Assembly (NCBI RefSeq): GCF_900111025.1
Contig: NZ_FOFN01000002.1
Span: 434,001 to 498,000, forward strand
Origin: Hyunsoonleella jejuensis
GTDB lineage: Bacteria; Bacteroidota; Bacteroidia; Flavobacteriales; Flavobacteriaceae
Direction of reading: 5' to 3'
DNA length: 64,000 nt
Positions 33,713 to 42,846 of the stretch are shown here, piece by piece. A program made the position numbers and the translations under genes. The first letter of the stretch is position 1; each line of letters opens with the position of its first letter. The notes beneath the pieces were generated by a model. It was not told the origin of the DNA, searched no databases, and saw nothing but the letters and a program-made list of their open reading frames with translations.

Positions 33713-34540
33713 CTAGTTTCCAAAATAATTAGCCAATTCCAAAGCCATTTCTTGCTGAAGTTCGCTCGCTTTTGTAGCAGAGGCTTCGGCAAAATCTTCA
33801 GTATTTGAAGCATAAATAATACCTCTTGAAGAATTAATCAGTAAACCTACACTGTCGTTCATACCGTATTTACATACATCATGCAAGTTTCCGCCTTGTG
33901 CTCCCACTCCCGGAACCAGTAAAAAGCTATCTGGAATAATCTGCCTTATGTCTGCCAAATACTCTGCTTTTGTTGCACCAACAACATACATTAAACGATT
34001 GGCATCATTCCACGATTTCGATGTTTCCAGCACATGTTTATATACTTCTTTATCATCAATAGTTTTGGTTTGAAAATCAAATGCACCTTGATTAGACGTT
34101 AACGCCAACAGGATAGTATGTTTATCTTTAAAAGCTAAAAAAGGTTCCACAGAATCTTTACCCATGTATGGCGCTACGGTAACCGAATCGAACGCTAAAT
34201 CTTCAAAAAAGGCTTTAGCGTACATAGTACTCGTATTACCAATATCACCACGTTTTGCATCTGCTATTGTAAATATTTCTGGATGCTTTTCATTTAAATA
34301 TTTAATGGTTTTCTCTAATGCTTTCCATCCTTTTATGCCATAGGCTTCGTAAAATGCAGTATTTGGCTTATAAGCCACACACAAATGATGTGTTGCATCA
34401 ATAATAGCTTTATTAAATGCGAAAATAGGATCTTCCTCTTTTAGAAGATATTTGGGGATTTTGTTTAAATCTACATCCAATCCTATACAAAGAAAGGATT
34501 GCTTTTTTTTGATTTCTGAAATGAGTTTTTCTGTAGTCAC
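33713..34540 (-). CDS. pyrF: Orotidine-5'-phosphate decarboxylase
   Basis: This is a 275-residue decarboxylase for the last step of UMP synthesis, of the longer type-2 PyrF group. The active site [15 protein letters not shown] (about residues 93-107) holds the catalytic Lys and Asp. [14 protein letters not shown] at the N-terminus and [12 protein letters not shown] (about 207-218) for phosphate binding are also present. It lies downstream of prfA on the same strand, with two short hairpin repeats in the 89-bp gap, and may be partly co-transcribed. Confidence 0.94.
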   Translation of the reverse strand: MTTEKLISEIKKKQSFLCIGLDVDLNKIPKYLLKEEDPIFAFNKAIIDATHHLCVAYKPNTAFYEAYGIKGWKALEKTIKYLNEKHPEIFTIADAKRGDIGNTSTMYAKAFFEDLAFDSVTVAPYMGKDSVEPFLAFKDKHTILLALTSNQGAFDFQTKTIDDKEVYKHVLETSKSWNDANRLMYVVGATKAEYLADIRQIIPDSFLLVPGVGAQGGNLHDVCKYGMNDSVGLLINSSRGIIYASNTEDFAEASATKASELQQEMALELANYFGN

Positions 34541-34555
34541 TTGAAACTTTTTGTC

Positions 34556-34624
34556 ATTCCTGCGAAAACAGGAATCTAAATAACATTACATCGTACTTTT
34601 AAGAATTCCTACTCTTGCAGGAAT
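34556..34624. repeat. Two ATTCCTG-type hairpin repeats between prfA and pyrF
   Basis: ATTCCTG/CAGGAAT arms pair at 34556-34562 and 34569-34575. A second, looser copy, ATTCCT/AGGAAT, occurs at 34605-34610 and 34619-34624. These short inverted repeats (CATTCCTGCGAAAACAGGAA) are a kind often scattered in flavobacterial intergenic DNA. They could modulate mRNA stability between the two genes. Confidence 0.55.
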
Positions 34625-34629
34625 AACAG

Positions 34630-35706
34630 TTAAATTACATCGTCACTAGCTTTTAACTTTTCCGTATTTTCAGCTAATTGTAATTCATCAATTATCTTTT
34701 GAATATCACCATTTACAATATTCTGCAGGTCGTAAAGCGTTAAACCAATTCTATGGTCGGTAACACGTCCTTGTGGATAGTTGTACGTTCTAATTTTAGC
34801 ACTCCTATCACCAGATGAGACCATACTGCCACGTTTCGCAGCATCTTCTTCTTGCTTCTTTGCTAACTCTAAATCGTACAAACGCGAACGTAACACCTTG
34901 AAAGCCTTCTCCTTGTTTTTATGTTGCGATTTTTGATCTTGACATTGTGCCACTAAACCAGTGGGTTCGTGTGTTAAACGCACCGCAGAATAAGTGGTGT
35001 TTACAGATTGTCCACCTGGGCCAGAAGAACAAAAATAATCGATACGAACATCTTTAGGGTCTATTTCCACATCAAACTCCTCAGCTTCAGGAAATACCAT
35101 AACAGTAGCAGCACTTGTATGCACACGCCCCTGAGTTTCAGTTTGTGGCACACGTTGTACACGGTGTACACCAGCTTCAAACTTTAAGGTACCATAAACA
35201 TCTTCACCGGCTACTTCAAACTGTATTTCCTTAAATCCCCCATTTGTACCTTCACTAAAATCTACAGTACTTACATTCCACCCTTTGCTCTCACAATATT
35301 TCGTGTACATTCTAAATAAATCGCCTGCAAAAATACTAGCCTCGTCACCTCCAGTTCCTGCGCGCAGTTCAACTACAGCATTTTTAGCATCTTCAGGATC
35401 TTTAGGAATTAATAACACTTTTATTTCCTCTTCGAGCTTTGGGATGCCTTCCTTGGCTTCATCGTATTGCATTTTGGCCATCTCTACCATTTCTGGATCG
35501 CTACCGTCCGAAATAATCTCTTCAGCTTCCTTTAAGTTATTGGTCAGTTCAATGTAAGCATTTCGCTTATCCATTAAAATTCTTAAATCCTTATATTCTC
35601 TTGTTAGCTCCACATAACGCTTTTGGTCTGAAATAATATCCGGTTGAATTATTAAATCGCTTACCTCGTCAAAACGCTGTTTTACTATCTGTAACTTATC
35701 TAACAT
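34630..35706 (-). CDS. prfA: Peptide chain release factor 1
   Basis: This is a 358-residue class I release factor that reads UAA and UAG and triggers peptide release. The catalytic GGQ is in [20 protein letters not shown] (about 226-245), where its Gln is normally N5-methylated. [19 protein letters not shown] and the C-terminal [13 protein letters not shown] are typical RF1. Domain 1 helices occupy the first 100 residues. No programmed frameshift site is present, as expected for prfA. A -7 element lies 21 bp upstream. Confidence 0.96.
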   Translation of the reverse strand: MLDKLQIVKQRFDEVSDLIIQPDIISDQKRYVELTREYKDLRILMDKRNAYIELTNNLKEAEEIISDGSDPEMVEMAKMQYDEAKEGIPKLEEEIKVLLIPKDPEDAKNAVVELRAGTGGDEASIFAGDLFRMYTKYCESKGWNVSTVDFSEGTNGGFKEIQFEVAGEDVYGTLKFEAGVHRVQRVPQTETQGRVHTSAATVMVFPEAEEFDVEIDPKDVRIDYFCSSGPGGQSVNTTYSAVRLTHEPTGLVAQCQDQKSQHKNKEKAFKVLRSRLYDLELAKKQEEDAAKRGSMVSSGDRSAKIRTYNYPQGRVTDHRIGLTLYDLQNIVNGDIQKIIDELQLAENTEKLKASDDVI

Positions 35707-35726
35707 CTGCTTTTTTAATTGGTCAC

Positions 35727-35734
35727 CAAAAATA
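35727..35734 (-). promoter_or_regulatory. -7 promoter element of prfA
   Basis: The minus strand reads TATTTTTG, an exact TAnnTTTG match 21 bp upstream of the prfA ATG. Confidence 0.55.
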
Positions 35735-35823
35735 CGATAATTTATGAATTTTGAGTGATTGAATGCAATGCTTATCCTAACAAATAAAAATAATATAAAA
35801 CTTTAAGCGTTAGTATCATTACT

Positions 35824-36111
35824 ATGCAACGGTTTTCATCAATCTTTCTATTCTACAGACCTTTTTTTGCCTGGTCGTACCTCATAAATTTTGTCCTCTC
35901 GGTTTTAAATTTTGATATAATCCCTCTGTTTATTTTAAAATTTTTATTGCTTTTGTCTTTATGGCATATTATTACTGAAACTAAAGCTAAACAAAAACTG
36001 CTGTTTTATAATAACTTGGGTATTCCGACGATTAAATTATTTGCTTTATTTTTTTTAATAGATATCATGTTAAGCATGCCATTTATTTTGATTCTTAAAG
36101 AATTCATTTAA
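35824..36111 (+). CDS. Small hypothetical membrane protein
   Basis: This is a 95-residue protein with three hydrophobic segments (about 6-28, 32-50 and 70-90) and a polar stretch TETKAKQKLLFYNNLGI. The pattern 'YxNLGIxxxKLF' before the last helix recurs in small flavobacterial membrane proteins, from memory. It stands alone on the plus strand between prfA and the convergent nrdJ, ending at a terminator. Function is unknown. Confidence 0.6.
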   Translation: MQRFSSIFLFYRPFFAWSYLINFVLSVLNFDIIPLFILKFLLLLSLWHIITETKAKQKLLFYNNLGIPTIKLFALFFLIDIMLSMPFILILKEFI

Positions 36112-36117
36112 AAAAAA

Positions 36118-36140
36118 ACGGAAAGCTTAAAGCTTCCCGT
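36118..36140. terminator. Bidirectional terminator between small membrane gene and nrdJ
   Basis: ACGGAAAGCTT and AAGCTTCCCGT pair with one mismatch around a very short loop, preceded by an A-run on the left. It separates convergent genes. Confidence 0.65.
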
Positions 36141-36164
36141 CTTCACTTATAACTTAAAACAGTA

Positions 36165-38717
36165 TTAACCACATTTTGAAGAACCGCAGTCTTTACAAGT
36201 TAAACAGCCTTCTTGATAGATTAAATTTTCCGATTCGCAATTGGCACAGGTTTGCCCTTTAGCTTTTGTACCGTCTTCAATATATCGTTTTAAAGCTCTA
36301 CCAACACCATTCTTCCATGTATTAATAGACTCACTGTCCAACTGTAAGCTATTGATTAAATCAACAATTTTATCAATTGGCATACCATGTCTCAACGTAC
36401 TGGAAATTAGTTTTGCATAATTCCAAAACTCTGGATCAAATTTATGCGACAATCCTTCAATAGTTGTTTTATAACCTCTAGTGTTTTTATATTGAAAATC
36501 GTATCTAGACGAACCGTCCTCATTTCTGTTTTTAATAATTAACCCTGTGTTCACCCAACGCGGTAATAATATACCATCTTCATCATCTGCTAGTCCTGTA
36601 AAAATCTCATAAGGTTTATCATCTACCAAGCCAATAAATGCAATCCATTTCTCTTTGTTGTTTTGAAAACGTACCACATCTGCTTCTAATGTTTGCGGGC
36701 GCTTGTTTGGGAAAACTGTAAGCTTATTTTCAGAACCTTCCTCCTTTTTTTCATCATTTGAAATTAATACCCCTGAGCGAGAACCATCACGATATACCGT
36801 AACACCTTTGCAGCCTACTTCCCATGCTTTTACATATAAATCGCCCACCAGCTCTTCGCTTACGTCATTAGGCAAATTAATGGTAACACTTATAGAATGG
36901 TCTACCCATTTTTGTATGGCTCCTTGCATACTTACTTTGCTCAACCAATCTACATCGTTGGATGTAGCCCCGTAGTAAGGTGACTTTTTAATTAAATCGT
37001 CTATTTCATCTTGAGAGAAATTTTTAGACGTATCAATACCTTGTACCTCCATCCATTGTTTAAATTTATGATGGAATACTACATATTCCTCCCAAGAATC
37101 GCCTACCTCATCAACAAAATCTACGCGAACATCTTTATCGTTAGGGTTTACCTTACGCCTTCTTTTATATACGGGCAAGAATACCGGCTCAATACCAGAG
37201 GTAGTTTGCGTCATTAAACTCGTAGTTCCTGTTGGCGCAATAGTTAATAAGGCAATGTTGCGTCGTCCGTATTCTAACATTTCATAATACAAATGACTAT
37301 CCGCCTCTTTTAAACGCAGAATAAATGGATTGTCTTTTTCCCTATCAGAATCAAAAATTGAAAATGCACCTCGTTCTTTTGCTAAATTTACAGAACCCCT
37401 ATAAGCTTCTACAGCAATTGTTTTGTGTAACTCTACAGAAAAGGCGTTGCCTTCCTTACTTCCATATTTTAATCCCAAAGCAGCTAGCATATCGCCTTCT
37501 GCCGTAATACCTATTCCTGTTCTACGACCATCATGGGCTTTCTTTCTAATATTTAACCATAAATTGCGTTCCACAGCTTTCACGTCGTCCTGTTCTGGAT
37601 CTTCATCAATCTTTTTAAGAATAACATCAATTTTTTCTAGCTCCAAATCTATGATATCATCCATAATTCGTTGCGCATAGGCTACATGCTTCTTAAATAA
37701 ATCGAAGTTGAATGTTGCATTCTTGGTAAATGGTTTCTCAACATAAGAGAATAGGTTAATGGCCAATAAACGACAAGAATCGTAAGGGCATAACGGGATT
37801 TCACCACACGGGTTTGTCGAAACTGTTTTATATCCTAAATCGGCATAACAGTCTGGCACAGATTCATTAGCGATGGTATCCCAGAATAAAATACCAGGTT
37901 CTGCAGATTTCCATGCATTATGCACAATTTTTTTCCACAATCCATTAGCTTTAATGGTTTGAGTAAATTTAGGCTCTTTACTAAATACAGGATATTTTTG
38001 AACGTATTCTGAGCCAGCCTTAACAGCTTTCATAAAATTATCATCAATTCTAACTGAAACGTTAGCTCCAGTAACCTTTCCCGCTTCTAACTTCGCATCA
38101 ATAAAATCTTCAGCATCAGGATGATTGATAGAAATTGACAACATCAACGCACCTCTTCTTCCATCTTGAGCCACTTCGCGTGTAGAATTCGAGTAACGCT
38201 CCATAAACGGTACAATCCCAGTAGAAGTTAAGGCTGAATTCTTTACCTGAGATCCTTTAGGGCGAATATGAGACAAATCGTGACCAACACCGCCACGACG
38301 TTTCATTAATTGTACTTGCTCCTGATCTATTTTCATAATACCACCATAAGAATCGGAAGCACCGCTATTTCCAATTACAAAGCAATTTGATAAAGAGGCA
38401 ATCTGGTAAGGGTTACCAATACCAGCCATAGGGCTTCCTTGTGGTACTATATACTTGAAATCTTTTATTAAATCGAAAACTTCTGCTTCTGTAAGTGGAT
38501 TGGCATATTTTTTTTCGATACGGGCTAGTTCTTTAGCGATACGCCTGTGCATATCGTTTGGAGATTTTTCAAATAAGTTGCCTGCCGAATCTTTTAATGC
38601 GTATTTGTTAATCCATACACGGGCGGCGAGGTCATCATTTTTGAAATATTCTAGTGAGGCTTTAAAGGCTTCTTCTTGAGTAAATGTTTTTTGTTCAGAA
38701 GATGTTTTTACGTTCAT
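36165..38717 (-). CDS. nrdJ: Adenosylcobalamin-dependent ribonucleotide reductase (class II)
   Basis: This is an 850-residue class II reductase that makes deoxyribonucleotides using coenzyme B12, independent of oxygen. Landmarks are SNCFVIGNSGASDSYGGIM, RRGGVGHDLSHIRPKGS, the substrate loop STNPCGEIPLCPYDSC (about 328-343) with an active-site Cys, and IAPTGTTSLMTQTTSGIEP. The C-terminal tail is a zinc-ribbon-like set of four CxxC pairs (CANCESE, CLTCKDCGSSKCG) that probably carries reducing cysteines. I use ATG 38717 (MNVKTSSEQ); the longer frame to 38798 adds a Cys-Phe-rich extension that is not family-like. No cobalamin riboswitch is evident upstream. Confidence 0.93.
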   Translation of the reverse strand: MNVKTSSEQKTFTQEEAFKASLEYFKNDDLAARVWINKYALKDSAGNLFEKSPNDMHRRIAKELARIEKKYANPLTEAEVFDLIKDFKYIVPQGSPMAGIGNPYQIASLSNCFVIGNSGASDSYGGIMKIDQEQVQLMKRRGGVGHDLSHIRPKGSQVKNSALTSTGIVPFMERYSNSTREVAQDGRRGALMLSISINHPDAEDFIDAKLEAGKVTGANVSVRIDDNFMKAVKAGSEYVQKYPVFSKEPKFTQTIKANGLWKKIVHNAWKSAEPGILFWDTIANESVPDCYADLGYKTVSTNPCGEIPLCPYDSCRLLAINLFSYVEKPFTKNATFNFDLFKKHVAYAQRIMDDIIDLELEKIDVILKKIDEDPEQDDVKAVERNLWLNIRKKAHDGRRTGIGITAEGDMLAALGLKYGSKEGNAFSVELHKTIAVEAYRGSVNLAKERGAFSIFDSDREKDNPFILRLKEADSHLYYEMLEYGRRNIALLTIAPTGTTSLMTQTTSGIEPVFLPVYKRRRKVNPNDKDVRVDFVDEVGDSWEEYVVFHHKFKQWMEVQGIDTSKNFSQDEIDDLIKKSPYYGATSNDVDWLSKVSMQGAIQKWVDHSISVTINLPNDVSEELVGDLYVKAWEVGCKGVTVYRDGSRSGVLISNDEKKEEGSENKLTVFPNKRPQTLEADVVRFQNNKEKWIAFIGLVDDKPYEIFTGLADDEDGILLPRWVNTGLIIKNRNEDGSSRYDFQYKNTRGYKTTIEGLSHKFDPEFWNYAKLISSTLRHGMPIDKIVDLINSLQLDSESINTWKNGVGRALKRYIEDGTKAKGQTCANCESENLIYQEGCLTCKDCGSSKCG

Positions 38718-38904
38718 TGTAGTGTTATGGTTTATAAATTGATGGATTAATTTAGAAACTATAAAACAACAAAATTTATTTGATTTTCGATATGACAAAA
38801 ATCATAAAGTTTACAACAAAAAAAATTCAAATAATTGATTTTCAGAATTTTAACGATTTATCAACATTTAAAAGTTAACAAATTTTTTTATTTAATAGAA
38901 AAGA

Positions 38905-39951
38905 TTAAAAATCAACAGCGATACCTATTCCTAAAAATTGTTTCCATTGTATCCTTGCTCCAGACTCATCAAATTCCCCCTCAACAGTTGCAGAGGGCTC
39001 TATAGTTTTTACATCATCATCATATCGCAAATGAGATTCTAACGTAGCCCTAACAAAGCTATTTACTTTAAAATCAAAATTTACTCTCCAATCTACATCT
39101 ATATTACCAAAGTTATTCAGATAATCTGAATACACACTTAATAGATTCGTAGCCTTAATGTTTTTAGCCAAATCCATAGCATAACCATTCGTTATAAGAA
39201 TACCTACTTCCCTGCGAATGTTACTTCCTTCACGTATAATATTTCCGTTTTCATCAAAAACAGCAGGATCAACACCAAAAGAACCGGCATTTGCTAATTC
39301 TTGATCGAGTACGAATGTAGCCTTAAGCGTTAGAGGTGAGGCATAAAAAGAAAGCTCTTCGATATTTTTACCATACTCCATACCTCCTCCAAAAAACAAA
39401 TACCCTGGCGCCATTAATCGCGAAATAGGATTACTGGTATCTGGGTAGGAATACCCGTTAGTAAGTTGGGTTTTGAAGTTGAATCTAGCGGAATAAAACC
39501 ATTTAGAATCTGGTGTAGGTTGGTGGCCTAGATTTGAAGTAATCTCAAAAATATCATCTGTTTTACGCAGTTCTCTACTGTCCTGTTTGTTCACGCCATA
39601 ACCAATGCGCAACCCATTATTCCAAAAGAAGAATTTATCTTTATAGTTAGCCGTATATTGATAACCCAGTAATGCAGAAATAGAGTTTGTACCTCCCGCA
39701 TTCCAATTGGTAAAACTTACCTGACTTAGATCTATACTTGCTTTTTGACTTTGCTTCCATTGAGGGCCATCATACGCTTTATTTTCTTTAATATAAAGGG
39801 AATCTGGTTGCGCAAAAGCTGCTACGCTAGCAAATAAAATTACAATAGCTAGCAATACATTTTTAATAGATTTTGGAGTTTGGTTTTCGAGCTTTGTTAA
39901 AAGTAAATAATTGATGAATCTTTCCACTACCGAACGGTTTGTTGCATTCAT
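38905..39951 (-). CDS. DUF3078 domain-containing outer-membrane-type protein
   Basis: This is a 348-residue frame. The hydrophobic signal segment (NVLLAIVILFASVAAFAQ) ends near residue 48, so the first 20-30 residues may be an over-extended start; a downstream non-ATG start is possible but not evident. After cleavage, the DUF3078 domain begins at about 65 (WKQSQKASIDLSQVSFTNWN, with AGGTNSISAL). Alternating aromatic beta-strands end in FLGIGIAVDF, typical of an outer-membrane barrel. The role is unknown. Confidence 0.85.
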   Translation of the reverse strand: MNATNRSVVERFINYLLLTKLENQTPKSIKNVLLAIVILFASVAAFAQPDSLYIKENKAYDGPQWKQSQKASIDLSQVSFTNWNAGGTNSISALLGYQYTANYKDKFFFWNNGLRIGYGVNKQDSRELRKTDDIFEITSNLGHQPTPDSKWFYSARFNFKTQLTNGYSYPDTSNPISRLMAPGYLFFGGGMEYGKNIEELSFYASPLTLKATFVLDQELANAGSFGVDPAVFDENGNIIREGSNIRREVGILITNGYAMDLAKNIKATNLLSVYSDYLNNFGNIDVDWRVNFDFKVNSFVRATLESHLRYDDDVKTIEPSATVEGEFDESGARIQWKQFLGIGIAVDF

Positions 39952-40032
39952 TGTGTTTGGTTAATTTATCCTAGTTCGTTTTAAGTTTTTCTTTTAAACA
40001 AAAACTATTCCATTTTTGCTTTAATTAGAAAT

Positions 40033-41211
40033 TTAATACTTAAACTCACCAAACTCACTTTTTATTGTAAGTTGTTTTTTTGAAGCCTCTTCTACTCTTC
40101 CAATTATTCTAGCATTTACATTAAACGATTTTGAGATATCAATTAAATCTTGCGCCACATCTTGCGATACATATAGTTCCATTCTATGCCCACAATTAAA
40201 TACTTGGTACATCTCTTTCCAATCGGTTTTAGATTGCTCTTGTATTAATTTAAACAGTGGCGGAATTGGAAACATATTATCTTTTATGATATGTAAATCA
40301 TCTACAAAATGAAGGATTTTTGTTTGTGCACCACCTGAGCAATGCACCATACCATGAATTTTATCACTCTTATATTTTGATAAGATTGCTTTAATAATAG
40401 GCGCATAAGTACGTGTTGGTGATAACACTAATTTACCGGCATCGATAGGAGCATTTTCAACGGAATCCGTTAATTTTATAGTACCAGAATACACCAATGC
40501 TTCAGGAACGGCAGCATCAAAACTTTCTGGGTACTTTTCAGCCAAATACTTATGGAATACATCGTGTCTTGCTGAAGTTAAACCGTTACTTCCCATACCA
40601 CCATTATATTCGGTTTCGTAAGAAGCTTGTCCAAAAGATTCCAATCCAACAATAACGTCACCCGCTTTAATATTAGCATTATCAATTACATCACTGCGTT
40701 TCATCCTAGCCGTAACGGTTGAGTCTACAATAATGGTACGTACCAAATCACCAACATCAGCAGTTTCGCCACCTGTAGAATGAATGGTAACCCCGAATGA
40801 TTTTAAATCTTCAATAAGCGCTTCGGTGCCATTAATAATTGCAGAAATGACTTCGCCAGGAATAAGATTTTTATTTCTGCCAATGGTTGAAGATAACATA
40901 ATATTATCGGTTGCACCTACGCACAATAAGTCATCTACATTCATTATTAATGCATCTTGTGCAATGCCTTTCCAAACCGAAACATCGCCAGTTTCCTTCC
41001 AATACATATATGCTAGAGAGGATTTTGTTCCAGCACCATCAGCATGCATTATTAAGCAATAGGCATCATCATTCGTTAAATAATCTGGAACTATTTTACA
41101 AAATGCCTTTGGAAATAATCCTTTATCTATATTCTTAATAGCATTATGCACATCTTCTTTTGAAGCTGAAACACCACGTTGTGAATACCGTTTTGAAACT
41201 TCTTGACTCAT
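40033..41211 (-). CDS. purM: Phosphoribosylformylglycinamidine cyclo-ligase (AIR synthase)
   Basis: This is a 392-residue PurM-family enzyme that makes aminoimidazole ribotide with ATP in purine synthesis. The ATP-binding and metal motifs are HADGAGTKSSLAYMYW (about 54-69), QDALIMNVDDLLCVGA and HSTGGETADVGDLVRT. The C-domain has HCSGGAQTKILHF and VFNCGHRMELY. The Bacteroidota form is about 390 residues, longer than the E. coli enzyme, as here. On the minus strand, TTACTTTG at 41229-41236 is a near -7 match 17 bp upstream of the start. Confidence 0.9.
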   Translation of the reverse strand: MSQEVSKRYSQRGVSASKEDVHNAIKNIDKGLFPKAFCKIVPDYLTNDDAYCLIMHADGAGTKSSLAYMYWKETGDVSVWKGIAQDALIMNVDDLLCVGATDNIMLSSTIGRNKNLIPGEVISAIINGTEALIEDLKSFGVTIHSTGGETADVGDLVRTIIVDSTVTARMKRSDVIDNANIKAGDVIVGLESFGQASYETEYNGGMGSNGLTSARHDVFHKYLAEKYPESFDAAVPEALVYSGTIKLTDSVENAPIDAGKLVLSPTRTYAPIIKAILSKYKSDKIHGMVHCSGGAQTKILHFVDDLHIIKDNMFPIPPLFKLIQEQSKTDWKEMYQVFNCGHRMELYVSQDVAQDLIDISKSFNVNARIIGRVEEASKKQLTIKSEFGEFKY

Positions 41212-41383
41212 AATTGTGTATTGAGATGCAAAGTAAAGGAATATTTTAAAGATTAAGACGCTTCAATTTAAATATGAAACGAGTTTTATTAACGAGTTTT
41301 TAACTGAATGAAATTTTTGATTTCTACCAGTTATATAACTTGATTTTGTCAGAAAAAAATGATAATTTCGTTTAACGGCGGCT

Positions 41384-41482
41384 ATAAGCCCCTTGTGCTG
41401 AGCTTGTCGAAGTATTAGACAACGGCGCATATCCGTCAAACCATTGGCAGTAATTACAAAAAAGCGAATATCCGATTAATAA
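41384..41482. repeat. 5' flank of cassette-like unit with repeat motif
   Basis: The gap between purM and the membrane gene includes CTGAGCTTGTCGAAG (41398-41412), a relative of the CCTGAGC-GTCGAAGG motif at 33547. TTGGCAGTAATT (41444-41455) is nearly an inverted copy of AACTATTGCCAA at 42300-42311. Two ATATCCG words lie between. The 271 bp hold no other gene. Confidence 0.45.
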
Positions 41483-42301
41483 ATGGCTGAAAATAAGAAA
41501 TCCACATTAAGTTTTTTAAAAGAATCTATACCAATAACCTATATTATTTTAGTTTGTTTTGGTTACTTTAATAAAAGCTTGTATTTCGATAAATTCGGAG
41601 TGGATATTCTATATTACTTAACCGTACAAGAACTAGCATTTTCTTTTATACCTGTAGGCTCTGCAATTGTTGTAGCGTTGCTTTTCATGATTATAATATT
41701 AGCTCCTATGGTTGTATTCGGTAGTGATGAATACATTGATTCGGAAATGGAAAAGGACAGGTTTAATCCCTACCAGGGAATTAATAAAATCAAACACGCA
41801 ACATTTAAAAAAATCTCAAAACACACTTACTGGATAATTTCAATAGCCACAAGTCTATACTTGAATTTAATTCCTATACTTCTTGTTGCATACTTTGCAA
41901 TATTTAGAAAAATCGGAGAGTCATTACCAAACTCAGAACTAATAGTATTATTAATGATTTTTTGGGGTATAATATTTTTTTTAAAGTTTAAATTTCATCA
42001 AAACTCTAAAAATAAAAAGAACCCCAGAATTATACTATTTGTATATTTTATCTTAATGATTGTGGTATTTATAGTTTATTCAGAAATAAATATAAAACGT
42101 GCAGAGAGAATTAGAAATGGAGATGCCGACTATTCTATTCATTTAATAAATGATAAAAAAGAGATAAAAACCACTAAAGAATTGATTTTCTTTGGTCAAA
42201 CCAATGACTTTATTTTCTTGAGGAATACCAACACTAATGAAAATAGAATTTTGAAAAAAAGTGACTTTAAAGAACTGATAATTAAGAAATTGAAAAAATA
42301 A
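41483..42301 (+). CDS. Hypothetical accessory membrane protein
   Basis: This is a 272-residue protein with five predicted membrane helices in the first 200 residues and a soluble Lys-rich C-terminus (NENRILKKSDFKELIIKKLKK). The N-terminal FDKFGVDILYYLTVQELAFS is a pattern seen in accessory-region membrane proteins of flavobacteria, from memory. The family is not recognised. It is the only plus-strand gene between purM and the minus-strand block. It is AT-rich and flanked by hairpin-bearing sequences and a dispersed repeat, which suggests it arrived by transfer. Confidence 0.75.
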   Translation: MAENKKSTLSFLKESIPITYIILVCFGYFNKSLYFDKFGVDILYYLTVQELAFSFIPVGSAIVVALLFMIIILAPMVVFGSDEYIDSEMEKDRFNPYQGINKIKHATFKKISKHTYWIISIATSLYLNLIPILLVAYFAIFRKIGESLPNSELIVLLMIFWGIIFFLKFKFHQNSKNKKNPRIILFVYFILMIVVFIVYSEINIKRAERIRNGDADYSIHLINDKKEIKTTKELIFFGQTNDFIFLRNTNTNENRILKKSDFKELIIKKLKK

Positions 42302-42397
42302 CTATTGCCAACAATACCTATAGCAAATAGGACGGTAAGTGCCTAATTCATTTGCTTAGGCGTGTTTGTTATGTCCGCCAAATCTTTTGGATTTGGC
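42300..42397. repeat. Hairpin-rich 3' flank of the membrane gene (attC-like appearance)
   Basis: Directly after the stop come AACTATTGCCAA, then two hairpins: GCCTAA/TTAGGC (42341-42346 with 42356-42361) and GCCAAATC/GATTTGGC (42377-42384 with 42390-42397). Strict integron core-site motifs were not found, so the recombination role is unproven. Confidence 0.45.
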
Positions 42398-42563
42398 ATT
42401 TAAAATGAAAATGATAAAAACAAAACAAAAAGCTTTGGCTACGAGCGCAGACAGAAAGGAAGGTATTTATCCCTTGCCCTACTTGCCATAGCTGAAACGT
42501 TAAACGAAACTCACAAAATAAACCTTCCTTTTTAATATAAACCATAATTAAGCAAACACGCCC
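42398..42563. other. Non-coding stretch between hairpin flank and repeat B
   Basis: There is no supported gene. An open frame of 28 codons (MKMIKTKQKALATSADRKEG...) is too short and lies in repeat-like sequence. AAAACAAAAAGCTTTGGCT and CCTTGCCCTACTTGCCATAG resemble cassette-flank sequence of flavobacteria, from memory. Confidence 0.35.
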
Positions 42564-42644
42564 GCGTTAGGGATTGAACGGCATGTTTGAGCTCCTCGCA
42601 GAGAGCGAGTAGTGAAAGCCCGACCCGACAGGGGAACGCCCAAA
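42564..42644 (-). repeat. Dispersed intergenic repeat, copy B
   Basis: GCGTTAGGGATTG (42564-42576) and AAGCCCGACCC with GGGGAACGCCCAAA (42616-42644) are the reverse complement of the end blocks of copy A at 33511-33619. The middle differs and holds CTCGCAGAGAGCGAG, a small inverted repeat. Confidence 0.75.
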
Positions 42645-42731
42645 TAAAAAGGTTTAAGGTGATTTAAGAATCTTAAAATAACTGAGGTAATTACCTAAGT
42701 ACGGTAATTAAACCAAATATATTGTATAATA

Positions 42732-42767
42732 AAAAAGCATTTGAAACAGTAATTCCAAATGCTTTTT
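42732..42767. terminator. Terminator after KGPAYKNYKPW-repeat gene
   Basis: AAAAAGCATTTG and CAAATGCTTTTT form a 12-bp perfect stem with a 12-nt loop. On the minus strand it lies about 80 bp past the stop at 42847, and T-runs are present on both strands. Confidence 0.75.
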
Positions 42768-42846
42768 GATGTAGTTAGAGTAAGCAACACAGCCAATGCT
42801 AAATACTGCATATTTTTGACGTATGTTGCCTATCGAACCATAACCA

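Noticed and set aside
36703..38679. Several 60-90 residue plus-strand ORFs within nrdJ
   Set aside because: All are opposite an intact class II reductase with conserved motifs.
38718..38904. Possible cobalamin riboswitch upstream of the B12-dependent reductase
   Set aside because: The region is almost pure A/T with no GC-rich helices or B12-box-like sequence.
42412..42498. 28-codon ORF (MKMIKTKQK...) between repeats
   Set aside because: Very short, in repeat-like sequence and with no promoter or conservation evidence.
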